From Wolfiporia cocos (lineage: Eukaryota > Basidiomycota > Agaricomycetes > Polyporales > Phaeolaceae), in the NCBI GenBank assembly GCA_029448655.1, contig JACCLO010000008.1, positions 3,038,001 through 3,102,000 of the forward strand: 64,000 nt of DNA, in the 5' to 3' direction. Below, piece by piece: positions 24,308 to 36,600 of the stretch. Within the stretch, counting starts at the first letter, position 1; every line of letters starts with the position of its first letter. Made by a program: the position numbers and the translations under genes. The notes under the pieces were generated by a model, which did not search any database, was not told where the DNA came from, and saw only the letters and a list, made by a program, of their open reading frames with translations.

Positions 24308-25960
24308 CTAATTCCACCATTCAAGAGTCTCTACAGCCCAATCATCCTCCGGATCATCCTCGAACAGCTCGACAATCTTGTTAAAGAACTCAGTATAGTC
24401 AAAGTCACCATCAGATAGACCCCATGAATCCTGTTCTGATAGGAAACGACGAGTCTGTGTGCCAGGAGCAGTGTGTTTGTCTGGGTAGATTGCAATCACG
24501 AGACAGCAGTAGCTTACCTGAACACATATATATGCAATTGCTCGTCCAGTAACACGTTAGATGCCACCAAGCTTCGACTTGGATGTTTTTCCGGAGGATG
24601 GGTCAGGCATATCCTTCTTTGCTGTGCGGAGTCCAGTAATTATGCAGCGGAAAGCCTATAACAAGCGACAGTGAAATGCATAGAGCTGTTGAGAAATAGG
24701 AAACTTACATGCTGGATGATATACCCATGGCATAGACCGTTGTCGATATGGTCAGGGTCGTATGGAGTATCTTCATCATCAAGGAATGTGGGCCAGTCTC
24801 CTGCATTGATCCTGATTTTACCTTTCAAAACATCCTCACAAAGTCTGCAAATGAATTCGTGGGAGAAATGATTCAACAGAAGACTCACTGGTCAGGATCA
24901 GCATCAAATTCTGTGAGCATATGACGTGGGCAAAGGAGGCGAGCTGTAACATGATGGTGCCAACCACGTCCAGCCTTAGACCGTGTACCAGTAGGGATCG
25001 GTGGGACCACATTATCGGTATTGATGTTGTGAGGAACAAACGATATGCCACTGTCCTTGAGAGCGCTCACATCCTCTGTTCTGGCTTGCTTCGAAAATTC
25101 ATCAACTTAAAGACACCTCGTCAGCTAGCGATTTTAGAATGGCATATACTTACAAAGCAGTGAAGCGGCTGAAGCTCATGGAGGTTGCACTCTTTGATTC
25201 GCCGGCGAAGTGGTCTACCAATCATTTGCGAGTATTCTATGTAGACTTCTAATGCTAGCCTAATCCTGTATCTGTCCCTACGGGAGTAGTTATGCTGGTA
25301 TGTATGCAGATATAGTGACCGGGCCCAGGCAACAGCTTGCCGGTGCAACTAGAGCAGGTGAATCTGACTTACATTGCAGGAAATGCCTCTAAAACACCCC
25401 AATCTCTGGCATCTCATGAACATTGAGGCTCTCCCGAAAATGACCGACCTCCAGTGCATCTTCGAAAGAACTGTAGGGGCTGATTGTGCGAGGAAGCGAT
25501 TTTGCAGCCTTCACAAAAGGCACAAGAGTTGGGGTCTTGAGTCTAAGTATAACATATTAGCAGGTCTCATCACATATAAAGTTGGACTTACGCTGCGCTC
25601 TTGCTATGAGGAGAAATCATTTCAAGCTTGCTAAGGAATCTCTTGAAGGACTCATAGTCTTCAAGGGGATCCTCGTTCTCATGGTCACAGGAAATGGGCT
25701 CAGGAGATGGGGCAGAATGAGGCTGTGGTCAAGAAGGCATGATTGATGTAGAACAGTGATGAGGCTAAGGGAAAAGTGGGACGATGCAGCAAAAAACTCG
25801 GTCGGTCAGACGCGTCTGCTTGCGTCACGTGCCCACACTTTTCCTTAATTCCTTCCAAAAACGGTTCAGCGATTGCTCTCAAACAGTGTCTAAACTCCGA
25901 AACCTTAAACCTTCGTCTCGGTGGCTGCTGTGGCTGAGGGCTGTTTTGGCATCTCCCAGG
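24308..25960 (-). pseudogene. Broken member of an agaricomycete repeat-gene family (DUF6698-like)
   Basis: Minus-strand exon-like pieces appear in the family's usual order. They are PRRRFKVSEFRHCLRAIAEP (about 25,920-25,860), SFKRFLSKLEMI (about 25,655-25,620), KTPTLVPFVKAA (about 25,535), KAGRGWHHHVTARLLCP (about 24,985-24,935), LKGKIRINAGDWPTFL (about 24,830-24,790) with YDPDHIDNGLCHGY, and finally FFNKIVELFEDDPEDDWAVE ending TLEWWN at 24,308. GxHH...LLCP, DWPxFL, and the acidic xFxxDxxxxxWxxxTLxWWN end are what I recall of the family. The typical GNARIHGM segment is not found and several pieces carry stops or uncertain junctions, so I call it broken. Family number is from memory. Function unknown. 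Confidence 0.5.
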
Positions 25961-27805
25961 TACTACTGGCTATAGCTCTTGCCACATCTCATTATAAATT
26001 ACGATACTGCTATCAGACTCTCTCTATGTTCTATAGTTTACTTTTCAGCAGTGTATATATGGATATCTGTATTGCTTGCCTGTCAATGACATCATAAATA
26101 TGATGAAGTCAGTGATCAGACAGACTATCGTTCAGAATCCATGCACAGCAAAAGATTGAATAATCATATGGCTTCAAAATTTTATATATACATACTACAC
26201 ATACTTTTTATCATAACTATGGAGTTCTTTTCCAATAGATCCAAGAGCCTAGTTTTTCTGCAGGCACATAGAAAGTTGCTTGTATTTGGTACACCATACA
26301 ATTGTACGGCTTACATCTCCAGAACCGTCCAACATAGAATCACCATTATATGTTTTCACACTATTCATATGTTAATGAATGTCATCAATAAGTATTATAC
26401 GAATTGTATTAGATTCTTACCTTCGAAGAGCATGCCATTGAGAATGACCCGATAATTCATGTAGGGTTCTATATCAGGACAATAAACTATCATCGAGCTT
26501 ATAAATGTGTAATATGTACAGTAAATAATATATTACATTGCAACAGAGGTTGTGATATACTGTGATCCAATTTTTGATTCAATTATCTTAGGTGAAGAAG
26601 CAAGGACACAACCGATGTCCATGACTTGAGCAAATATATACATACAGAGTGCATCCAGAGTAACAGATATATTCAATGGTGCTATATTATGCCTAAAAGC
26701 TTGAAACAAAGGCAGGAAGAGAGTCACAAGCATGTAAACCAGTAGCTGGTAGTGTGGGATTAACAAATATGGCAGAGCCGCCACAGTCTCTTACCTGACA
26801 TGTGACGTTTGAGGCTCCAAAACAATTTGTGGGTAAGTGAGTATTAAACTGTGCTTTATGGATGGACCTACATCTGCTAGGCTTAGACACCACTTTAATA
26901 TGAGTTAAAACATCATACATGATATATTGGCATCACATTCTGAGCTATAGAATGTCGATTGCTTGTTTTAGAATTGAATCATCAGTGCGCCCTGACGGCA
27001 CGTGACCCAACCTGTCTTACGCATTGCATCTGAGTCACAGAGCTTGGGCTGCTCATGCTATACATTGTGGACTCTGAGATCCCAGCTGCTGATCACTCTA
27101 AAACATATGACCCGGTAAGATATGCTATAGCAGAATAGCGGCATGATCTGCTTACAGCTTTCTTTCTATTAGTTTTGTTTCATAAGTCATAAGATAGTTA
27201 GTAATCTTTCTCATTTAGTACCCCAGTGTATATTACAATGCCCGGTAAACCGAGCATTACCGACACTGTTTGTTCTTAGCATATATGGGCATATGGTAAT
27301 GATGTATGCATCATATATGCGCATGCAATATTATGATGCACTTATATGTCAAAGCATCCAGGATGCAGCACTGTGAACCAATTATATACGCATCTGATAT
27401 CTGAGACTACATGCATCAACAAGATATATTAATACAAGTCCTCCATGTATCATCGAGTCGCATATATGCACACACATGCTCATATATTATACCTATGATA
27501 CATTTAAGGACATGCAAGTTGTCGCAACCATTGTGGTGGCATGTGATGCCTTACATATGCATACATAACACTCAAACTGTTGCAAACACCTGCATGCCTT
27601 ATATGCACATGCAGTTATCCTGCTTTTTTGCTGATGCTAAGTCAGCTGGTTCAGACAAATCAAGGCACGGCTCAGACAAATTAAGATTGTATCAAGAACA
27701 CAAACAAAGGTGGCTCAGGTGTACAGAGCGGACAGTGGAGCAATCCAGCATCGACTTCTCATACCTGTACATATATACATTGATACCACTATGCTTCAGC
27801 AAGTG
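25961..27805. other. AT-rich, no supported gene
   Basis: The plus-strand frame 27,411-27,926 is rich in ATATGCA-type repeats and does not look like protein. Short hydrophobic frames near 26,141-26,784 look like AT-rich noise. A small inverted motif, CCCGGTAAACCGAG, is near 27,241. Confidence 0.45.
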
Positions 27806-28520
27806 CTATAGATGTACCTCAATTCGCCCTAGTGTAACAATGTTTAACTTAAGACTACTCACACTTGCTGCTACCACCTCGACGAGTGTGCCACCGATCA
27901 GGCTCGTTCCCTTCTTCATTGTCTGATTTGTCAATGATGAACCCTGGATACTGGTGTCATTCACGTCAAAATCAAAGTCATCATCACCAACCACGCTGAA
28001 TTGACTGCGAACTTCTAGATGTTGAAGCAATTATCAACCAGCATTGCTCAGTGCTCCCGACTATGATACTAGTGGTGAGTTAGTACCTTCACATCCTCCT
28101 GAGTCCTCTCTCTTGGCTGAGACTGCTTGCAGTGCAGGACTTAGACTTTGCGATACAACAACAGGAGTCACTGTCTTAACACCGTGACAAGGAGGTGGCT
28201 GCACACTTTTGGCTTCATCTCTGAGTATGCGGGCTCATGCTGACTCAGAGCAGTGTGCAGAATGATACCCACAGACTGTTCCAGCTGTCAGGAGATGTAG
28301 CTATGAGGTAATGGACACAAACCGGGATTCGCGCTGCTCACACTGTCTTCTAGCTCGGCGATCCGCTTCACAGTAGCAGCCCTTTAACGTCCAATTTCAT
28401 TGAAGCTAGGTTACATGCAAGCTTAGCAGCAGCCATCTCTGTGGGTGTGTGTTGCGGCTTATCCGATCTTAGAATGTCACCAGGGTGTTGAGTCGAGTTT
28501 TTTTTGCATGTGTGCCGTAT
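27806..28520 (-). pseudogene. Transposon-associated gene remnant with acidic and coiled segments
   Basis: Several minus-strand pieces read as exons. About 28,500-28,390 reads HPGDILRSDKPQHTPTEMAA then KLACNLASMKLDVKG. It is followed by ATVKRIAELEDSVSSAN, then RDEAKSVQPPPCHGVKT (about 28,230-28,090), which ends at a GTACTAAC donor. A further exon (about 28,020-27,806) reads FSVVGDDDFDFDVND and SLIGGTLVEVVAASVSSL. The pattern P-G-x-I...T-x-x-E-x-A-A-x-K followed by a helix ending R-I-A-x-L-E-D is common in agaricomycete multi-copy genes that sit beside KDZ-type transposons. Frame breaks between pieces suggest decay. No start or full model could be fixed. Confidence 0.4.
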
Positions 28521-28723
28521 AGTGCTATTGTCAAGTTTTGGATAAACTAATCAGAGCAATAAATAGGATGGCCTCTAGTGACATGCAAGCCAGAAAGCAG
28601 GACTGCCAGAGTATGCAAGTGTCTGAGTGAAGGCTCACACTTGCCAGAGGTTTTTGGATTTGGATTCAATTGACATTCAGTTTAAGGTTTGTGGCTTACT
28701 AGCTATTACACACCACAGATCCC

Positions 28724-30237
28724 ATGGTTTTACGCACGGTGTTTCCATTTCTGTGTTCTGGCAATTTCCGATACACCTGGCTCACTGAGGAAGATCGAAC
28801 AATTAACCATTCCTCCTGTGATCCACCCAGTATCAAAGGTATGAGGTGTGAACATATTTGTGCAATGCCACAGTGGAGGAAGGGTTCGGGCCGCTGCGAC
28901 TGCATTTCCGTTGGGATGGATAATGGTGAGGAAAGCTTCTTGGGATCATACATTGCACGAGTGTGGCTATTCTGTTCATTCTCATTCCGAGACATGATAA
29001 ACCCATGTGCGCTGGCAGCGAGTGTCACAAGCCAATTTCAAAGCCTAGTAGAACACGCTAGCTTGGCACCCCACTCATGCCGCAAGCACGCTACAGCACT
29101 CTATCCGAGCCCAGCTGGAACCCCACGGCAACGCTAGTAGAAGCCCTCCGCTATACAGGACACTACGGGCACTAGCAGGCCACCAGCAGTCTAACCCTAA
29201 ACTCAGTCCAAGTCCCGGCAGCAAGTCATACGCTGCCTAGTCCCTAAACCCTGGAGTCACAAGCCGACCCCTAGAGTCCAACAGGCTACAATAGCACGAC
29301 GGTACGCCTGGTACAACCTTCAGGCTAAACCGCCACCGTACACTATGCTATACGCCAACTAGGGGACGGTCTACACTCGCACGTGACCCAGAACACTAAA
29401 CCTACCACCTCGCGTCCCTACCGCACAGACACTCGCCATTACTGGCATAGACACTATACTATACCCCTTACGCACCCTGACCTACAAGTACACCAGGCAG
29501 GGATAATAACCCCACGCTCTGCACGACTGAGAACCCTACCAGTCACAGAGCGCTATACCCCGGTCGTGGCAGACCACGTCCGATCACGGACTTGGAACCC
29601 CGCCATTACCGGCGTACCTATGATCGACGAGAACCACCGATTGAACCCGACAGATTGGCTACTCATTAGATCCGCCCCTTATACGCTATGTCGCCATGGA
29701 CATCCTCGCATACCAGCGCTCCGATGCCATTACCGGCCCATAGCCCATAGCCAGTTAGATACCAGTACGTAGAGGCCTCTGAGCCGCCGTACACACACAT
29801 GTACAAATAGATTAGGAGTATATATGCCAGACAGTCTTGAGCGTAAACCTCAGACTTGTCTTGGCCTTTGACGACTAGTGTTCGCGGGACCAGGAAGGCG
29901 CCTTTGAGCGAGCCCCCTTCTCCCGTTGAGTGCTAGTTTGTTGCTTGTGTCAGCGAGCCGGATGTGGACACTGGTTGAACCGGACTATGACAGCAAGGGT
30001 AGGCAGTTTTGCTCAGTCTATCATTTTGATGAATATCGATTCTGCTGTGCACATCTAATCAGAGTATATGGAAATTCTTTCATTCCAAGGTATCTGCAAC
30101 TTACAGACTCCTTGGACGCATTTTGTGCCTTTGATGTAATTAAATATGCCAACCATCATATTCATGAGATTGCTTTTGAGTGGCTAGTATGTGTACCATG
30201 GTGGAATATGTGCTTTGACATTCTCTGGAATGTATGA
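28724..30237 (+). pseudogene. KDZ-transposon-type gene, 3' part, interrupted by a solo LTR
   Basis: The upstream piece (28,724-29,022) ends with SYIARVWLFCSFSFRDMINP followed by CALAAS. The downstream piece (29,953-30,237) continues MWTLVEPDYDSKGRQFCSVY, then HLIRVYGNSFIP, LTDSLDAFCAFDVIKYANHH and IHEIAFEW. The ARV-x-x-x-F-S-F, P-CALV, EPD-x-D, H-L-I-x-V-Y-G, SDSLDAF and N-K-Y-x-DHH motifs are those I recall at the C-terminus of genes in Kyakuja-Dileera-Zisupton elements. Removing the LTR and one target-site copy leaves the reading frame continuous across the insertion point. The N-terminal transposase part is not visible in the window. Confidence 0.5.
29023..29952 (+). mobile_element. Solo LTR, 930 bp, target-site duplication GCGAG, inside a gene
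   Basis: The element starts TGTCACAAGCCAATTTCAAA and ends TTGCTTGTGTCA. It is flanked by GCGAG at 29,018-29,022 and 29,953-29,957. It has TATATAT at 29,819 and AGACTTGTCTTGG 33 bp downstream at 29,852. Its last 150 bp closely match the solo LTR at 21,777. It splits the KDZ-type coding sequence. Confidence 0.85.
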
Positions 30238-30290
30238 CTGCACTAGTAAAGCACCATATTCTGAGCTGACTTAGAATGTCTGACTGCATG

Positions 30291-30661
30291 TGACACAAGC
30301 GTATTCTTAAGCAACTACTCAGGGGAATATGACTCGCGTGAAAGCGTATTCCTAGTCTGAGGCTACTCAAGGCAACAAAGGCCAAGACGAGTCTGGGGTG
30401 CTCCCTGCTCGTCTGGCTGGTATATATGCTCGTAGGCTGTTTGTACATGTTTGGCTACTGTACAGTATTACGTAAGCTGATAGACCGTTTAGAGTATGGT
30501 AAACCCTATCGTAGGTGTAGAGCCACATCAAGGGTGTCCGGGGTCTGTGTAGGCACGTGTGGGGTGTTCGGGGTCCTTGCACGTGATGCATAGGCGGGCG
30601 CTTAGATAAGATAAGGGTTGTCCCTAGTCGCAAGCTAGTTGGAGAAAATCGGCTTGTGACA
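30291..30661 (-). repeat. 3' LTR of the gypsy element
   Basis: In element sense it runs TGTCACAAGCC...CTTGTGTCA with short inverted ends. It contains the last 12-13 codons of the polyprotein frame, which ends at 30,624. It appears identical to the 5' LTR at 38,090-38,460. Confidence 0.95.
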
Positions 30662-33600
30662 GTACCCCCTCTTCTAGCTGCGTGTCCCCACGCCCAGCAA
30701 TCACTTTGTACATAGTTTGGTCAACATGGCACGGGTGGTCTACGGTTTTGGTGCAGATGTGTGGGTGCGCCAGTTGGAGTGTGTTTAAGACCGGGTAGAT
30801 CCAGTATCCTATGGATTCAGGTATAGTGGATTCTATCGGTGTTCCAACGCGTATTCCGTATTGCATGACCCGTGTTCGTGGATCGCAGAACCAGAAGTTA
30901 CGAGCGACGAGCTTCTTTTCGTAGGCGTAGAAGGGTATACTGCCTTTGACAAGAAGCGTCGTGTCTATGTCGTCGTATATTATGAACTCCTTCGGGTTCT
31001 TCCTAAGTCCCATTTCCTGAGCTTTTCGTTCGAAGTCCTCCCACTCTGGGTCCCATTTGGTGTCAGAGTGGTCCCAGCCAGTGTTTCTGTTTTTCCACTG
31101 GTTGCCTGGGGCGGATGGTCTAGCTTCGAAGAACTTTGTGACCAGCTCTTGGTAATGGTTCAATCCACGCTTTCGTTCCCATGTTTTAGTCCCGTCAGAC
31201 CATTCGACTTCTAGCTCGATTCGCCCTCGGTCTTCCCTGGATTCGAGGATCCTGAGAGGCCTGCGAACGTCATTGCTTTCCGTCACTTTACTATGGTCCT
31301 GATTGGGGAAGGCGGGCGGTGTGTATGGTAGGAGTAAGACCTCGTTGAATACTGGGTATATCCCGCGCATGTCTGCGGGGAGGTCTAGTTCGTATGCTCC
31401 GTGCCCGACCTTCTTCGTGACCTTGTACGGTCCAAATCGCTTGGAGTCAAGCTTCTTGGTTGGGTGGCCCATGTTTATGTTGCGGCCGTCGACCCAGACC
31501 AAGTCGCCTTCAGAGTACGATAGTGGCGATGCCCGTTTCCTATCGTAGTACTCTTTCATGCGTAGCTTAGCTTTCTCCAGGTTTTGTGAAGCGAGTTTGG
31601 ATATGGTGTGCATGTGTTCGACCCAATCCTGTGCTACCCCCTCTTCTTGTTCCGGCGCCTCTACACCTGTGAAGGGGTGGTATCCGTGCGTAAGGTAAAA
31701 GGGACTGTATCCCGTGCTACTGTGTACGTGTGTCTTGTACGCAAAGCTTGCCAGCGGGAGTAAGTCCGGCCAGTTCGTATGAGTATCGTTAATAAATAAT
31801 CTAAGGTAGACCTCGAGTTCCTGGTTCATACGTTCCGTTTGCCCGTCTGTCTGTGGGTGGAACGCGGTACTCGGGTTTCCTTGTATGCCTAATCTACGAT
31901 ATACGTCCTTGATAAATTCTGATACAAATTGTGGTCCTCTGTCGCTAAATATTTTCTTTGGTAGTCCGTGTTGTGTATATACTTTATCTACGAATATGTT
32001 GGCCCATCCTTCGGCCGATAGTTTAGTTGTTGTTGGTACAGCTATATAGTCCTTTGACTTCATGTCTACTACTACAATGATTGCGTCGCGACCTTTGGAA
32101 GTGGGGAGTCCCGTGATCATGTCGACGGAAATGTTCTCCCAGTTGTGTGTTGGAGTTGGGTTCGGGTTGAGTGGGGCCGCGCGTTTGGATCGGTCCGGCT
32201 TAGCGGCCTGGCACTTGATACAAGCCTTGACGTACTGGCGGATGTCTGAACGCATCTTGGGCCACCAGTAGTGTCGGTGTACGGCAGTGTATGTGTTTTC
32301 GGTGCCAGGGTGTCCTGCTGAGACGGTGTCGTGGAACGAAGAAATGATTTTTCCGATTAATTCTTCGTCCCGAGGGATGATTAACCTCCCCCTCCTATAT
32401 CGCAGACCGTCCTCGGTCGTTTCCCCTACTTCTACTCCTTCCTTTCCATCGTAGAGAGCGGCTTCCGCTTTGACCCTCTCTTTTACTTCGTCGTGGGTGA
32501 TACCCTTGACTACAGTATAGAATGAGGATCGCAGCCTTTCTGCGCTGTCTTGGACGAAGAGGTGTGGCTTCAGGACGACTTGCCCTTCGAGGTGATCCTT
32601 GTCGTTTCCGTGATCACTTCTTCGGGAAAGCCCATCGGCCCTTCCATTGGTTTTCCCGGGGATGTGCACGAGTTGTAGGTCGTACTCGGCGAGTTCCGTC
32701 ATCCACCGGGCTTGTCGCGGATTAATTTTCTGCGGGGTCTTAAAATATTCTAGGTTCTTATGGTCCGTTAGTACTTCTACAGGGTGTTTGCCACCCATTA
32801 CGAAATGCCGCCATTCATCAAGTGCGCGCATGATGGCGAGGAGTTCTCTGTCGTAGATTTCGTAGTTTCGTTCCGCCGGTAGCATCGTCTTACTTTGGTA
32901 GGCGATGGGTTTCCAGACGCCGTCCTGTTTCTGCATGAGGCAGGCTCCGGTTGCGAAGTCCGATGAGTCTGCCTCGATGCGGAAAGGGTCGTCGTCGTTT
33001 GGTATCCCTAACACGGGTGCTTCGATAAATATTTTCTTTAACTTGTCGAAACACTCTTGTTCCGCCGTACCCCACTGCCAAGGCGTGTCCTTGGTTAGGT
33101 TTATCAGTGGGCGTGCTACCGTGGAGAACTTGGGTATGAATCTCCGGTAGAAGTTTGCAAATCCTATGAAGGACTGCACTTCTTTCTTGTTCCGAGGTGC
33201 GGGCCATTCTGCCACTGCCGCCACCTTCGCGGGATCCATACGGATTTCCCCGTGAGAGATTATGTGTCCCAGGTACTCTACTTCTGACTTCATGAACTCG
33301 CATTTCTCTGGTTTACAGGTTAGCTTATTTTGACGGAGAACGAGCAGAACCTTGCGCAGGATTTCTTTGTGTTCTGCCTCGGTCTCCGTGAAAACAAGTA
33401 TGTCATCTAAATATACAATGACTTTTCCAGTCATTATCAGGTCTCGGAAGATGTCGTTCATCAAGGTTTGGAATGTGCCCGGTGCGTTGCACATTCCGAA
33501 GAACATCACTAAGGGTTCGTATAATCCCCTATTAGTGATGAAGGCGGCTTTTTCCTCGTCGCCTTCCTTGATTCTGACATTTGTGTATCCCCAACGAATG

Positions 33601-36600
33601 TCCAATTTAGAGAAGTACTTAGCTCGTTTCAACTTGTTGAGCAGCTCCGTGATCAGAGGGAGCGGGTACCGATTCTTCTTGGTCATCTGGTTCAGTTTCC
33701 GGTAGTCCTGAATGGGTCTCAGTTTCCCATCCTTCTTCTTGACGAAGAAGAATGGTGCCCCCCATGGTGACTTGGATGGTCGTATGCGTCCAGTCCGTAG
33801 CTGTTCTTCTAAGAAATCGTCTAACGCCTCTTGTTCTCGGGGCGATAGGGCATAGATCTTGCCGGCGTAGGGTTCGGAGTTCGGTAGGAGTTCTATGGCG
33901 TGGTCCCACGGTCGCCTTTCGGGGAGTTGATCGAATTCCGTTTCCTTAAACACGTCTTCAAATTCGTGTAAGTACTCTGGGACCACCTCCTCGAAAGTCT
34001 TGGCTTCCGTGGTTTTGCCGGTGGCGATGGCGATCTCGGTTGCCTTCGTCGCGCGGACTCGCTCAGCGATGTCGGCCCGGCACTCGTCCCTGTTTTGTAG
34101 CCATGCGTCAGCAAAGATGTAATATATATGATCACCGTCCTCGATCTGCTCGTGTTCGCAGTCGCAGGTGAAGGTGATTCGGCGTTTCTTCCAGTCGATG
34201 GTGGGATTGTGGTCTTCCAACCAATCGAAGCCGAGGAATATGTCGGCCGAGCTCAGCTCGGTGACGTGGAACTTGCGCGTTTCCAGATGCGTGTCGATCT
34301 GCATCTGGAGTTCGACATAGTGCGTCATTTTGCCCGCAGCGTTGGTACTACCGTCAGCGTTGTACAGTTTGACGGGTCGGTCTAGTGGGAGTTGCTCGAG
34401 TTTGTGTTCCTCCACATAGGCATGACTGATGACCGATCCCGTTGAACCGGAGTCTATCAGTGCCTTTGTGAAGAGGGCACGTCCGTCAGGGCGGTGGAGG
34501 GTGATCGGTACTTCGATCTGCCGTCCCCGTTTCCCCGTCTGGATTACCACTACATTCCCTCTGAGTTTCTCACCAGTAGAGCCGAACCCCTGTGTTCCGC
34601 GTCTGGTTTCCCTAATGCTTTTTACTATGCGCGTGTCTGGTGTCATGTTGCATTCGAGTATGAACTGGGCGATTCTGTCCCCATACTCGACCTGATAATC
34701 TGTTCCAGTTTGATTATTCAGTATGACTTTTAACCGACCGGTGTAGTCTTCATCGACTACACCGGCCTCCACGTCGACCCCTTTCAAGGCAAGTCCGGAT
34801 CGTGGAGCTATGCGGCCGTATACACCGGGTGGCATTCGGATCATTATGCCTGTATCCACGGTGATACGCTTCCCGTTTGGTATAACGACTTCCTCCGCGG
34901 AGTGAAGATCGTAACCCGCGGCTCCTTCGCTTTTGCGCTCAGGGGGGATTGCCCGCGGGTGGTCTAGGTATATGTCGAGCGTGACAGCCTTCTTCTTGGC
35001 TCGTCGACGCCGCACTTTCTTTTCCGTCTTTTTCTGGACTGTAGGCTTAGATGCGTCTGCCATCTGCACATCTGAGTCTACAACCGGGTCTACGTCCATT
35101 GGCACATAGTTTACATTAATAGAGGAATTAAGCACGGTTTTATCCTCCCGCCAAGCTCCGGTGGGAGGCTCCTCTGAGGCTGTTACAAACGAATCGTCGG
35201 AGCATGTTGAAGCTCCGTCGTCGTCACCAGGCGCCAAATCTACAGAACGTGGTACAGATATGTAATCGAATATCGGGGCCCCGGTTCCTAGCCCATATAG
35301 TCCATCCACCGGTTCGTTACCCTCCGAGGCAGATTCGGAAATAGAGATGTTTACTGGTTCCTCGATCTCCAGAACTGAAAATTTATTATTAGAGAGGGGA
35401 CGTACCTGAGTGAATCCGGCTTCCTTCGCAGCCTCCGGATTTTCCTTGGCCCAAGCGGACACCATTCGCACGAAGTCCTCCTGGGATACTTCCCCAAGGA
35501 CTTTTTCTGCTGGTGGTGCCTCGACGGCCTGGCGGGTCCGCGCCGGTTGTGAGGGTCCGGCACCGGTGTTCCCTCCACTGGTAGCTGCTCGGGGCTTCCA
35601 GTTGGGTTGGTGCCAGACGGGCTTGTTGCAGCCCTTCCCTGGTGCCTCTGCTTGTGTCTTGCTGCAAGAGTGGCACTTCCTCTTGAGCAAGTTGGCCCGT
35701 TCTTCCGCGGTGGGCTCGGACCGCGCAGTTCCTGATGACGATGTTGTTGCCCGACCTTTTCCCTTGTCGGCAACGCCCTTACCCGTCTCGCGACCGTGGC
35801 GCAGCTTTTCTTCGTCGCGGAGACGACGCATCGCATTGTCCGTACGGAGGATAGCCTGCTTCCAGGATTCGTAGTCTTCCGGAATCTGGACATTGTATCC
35901 CCGTTGCGATTTGTCGTTTACCGTGGCGGCGACGAAGGCGGAGTGTACTGCCATGTAGATCTCTTTCGGGATGGCGGAGGTGACCCAGCGATGTACTATC
36001 TGGTTCTCCTTGTCGTATTTCGCCTCCGAAAGAAGTCTTTCCAGTTCCTGGAAGTACTCCTCGCCCTTGCCGATGGTCATGCTGAGTTTTTCCGCGGCAA
36101 CCGCCGACTTCTTTTCCAAGTCGGGGTCGTCGAACTTCTGGTGTAGCTCCCAAATGAAGCGTAACCAACTCAGATGCCATTGTCCGTCACGGTAATGTTC
36201 CCGCGTGAATGCCATTACCCACGAGTCTACCTTCGGTCCCCGTATCAACGAGATGGCCGTGCCAATCTTCTTGCTGTCTGTGAAGAGCAGCGGCCGGTTG
36301 TCGTCGATGTACAGCTTCAGGCGCATTACCCAGGCGATGAAGTTCTCGCCGGTGAAGGGTTCGGGTTCGCGCACCTTAGACTTGTACCGGGGGTCAGGCT
36401 GCGGCTCCGGGAGCATTGAGTACGCGTCCCATTGCGAGCTCGCCGGTTTCTCGGGCCGCCACATAGACGCACGCGTTCCCGGGAGAGGCGCGGCTCTCCA
36501 GGTGTTCACATGCGCTGTCTGTGGTGCTACCGACGGAGGGACCGGGGGCTGTGCTGCCATGACCGAAAAAGGGACCTGGGGTGTAAGGACCGGGGGGGTG

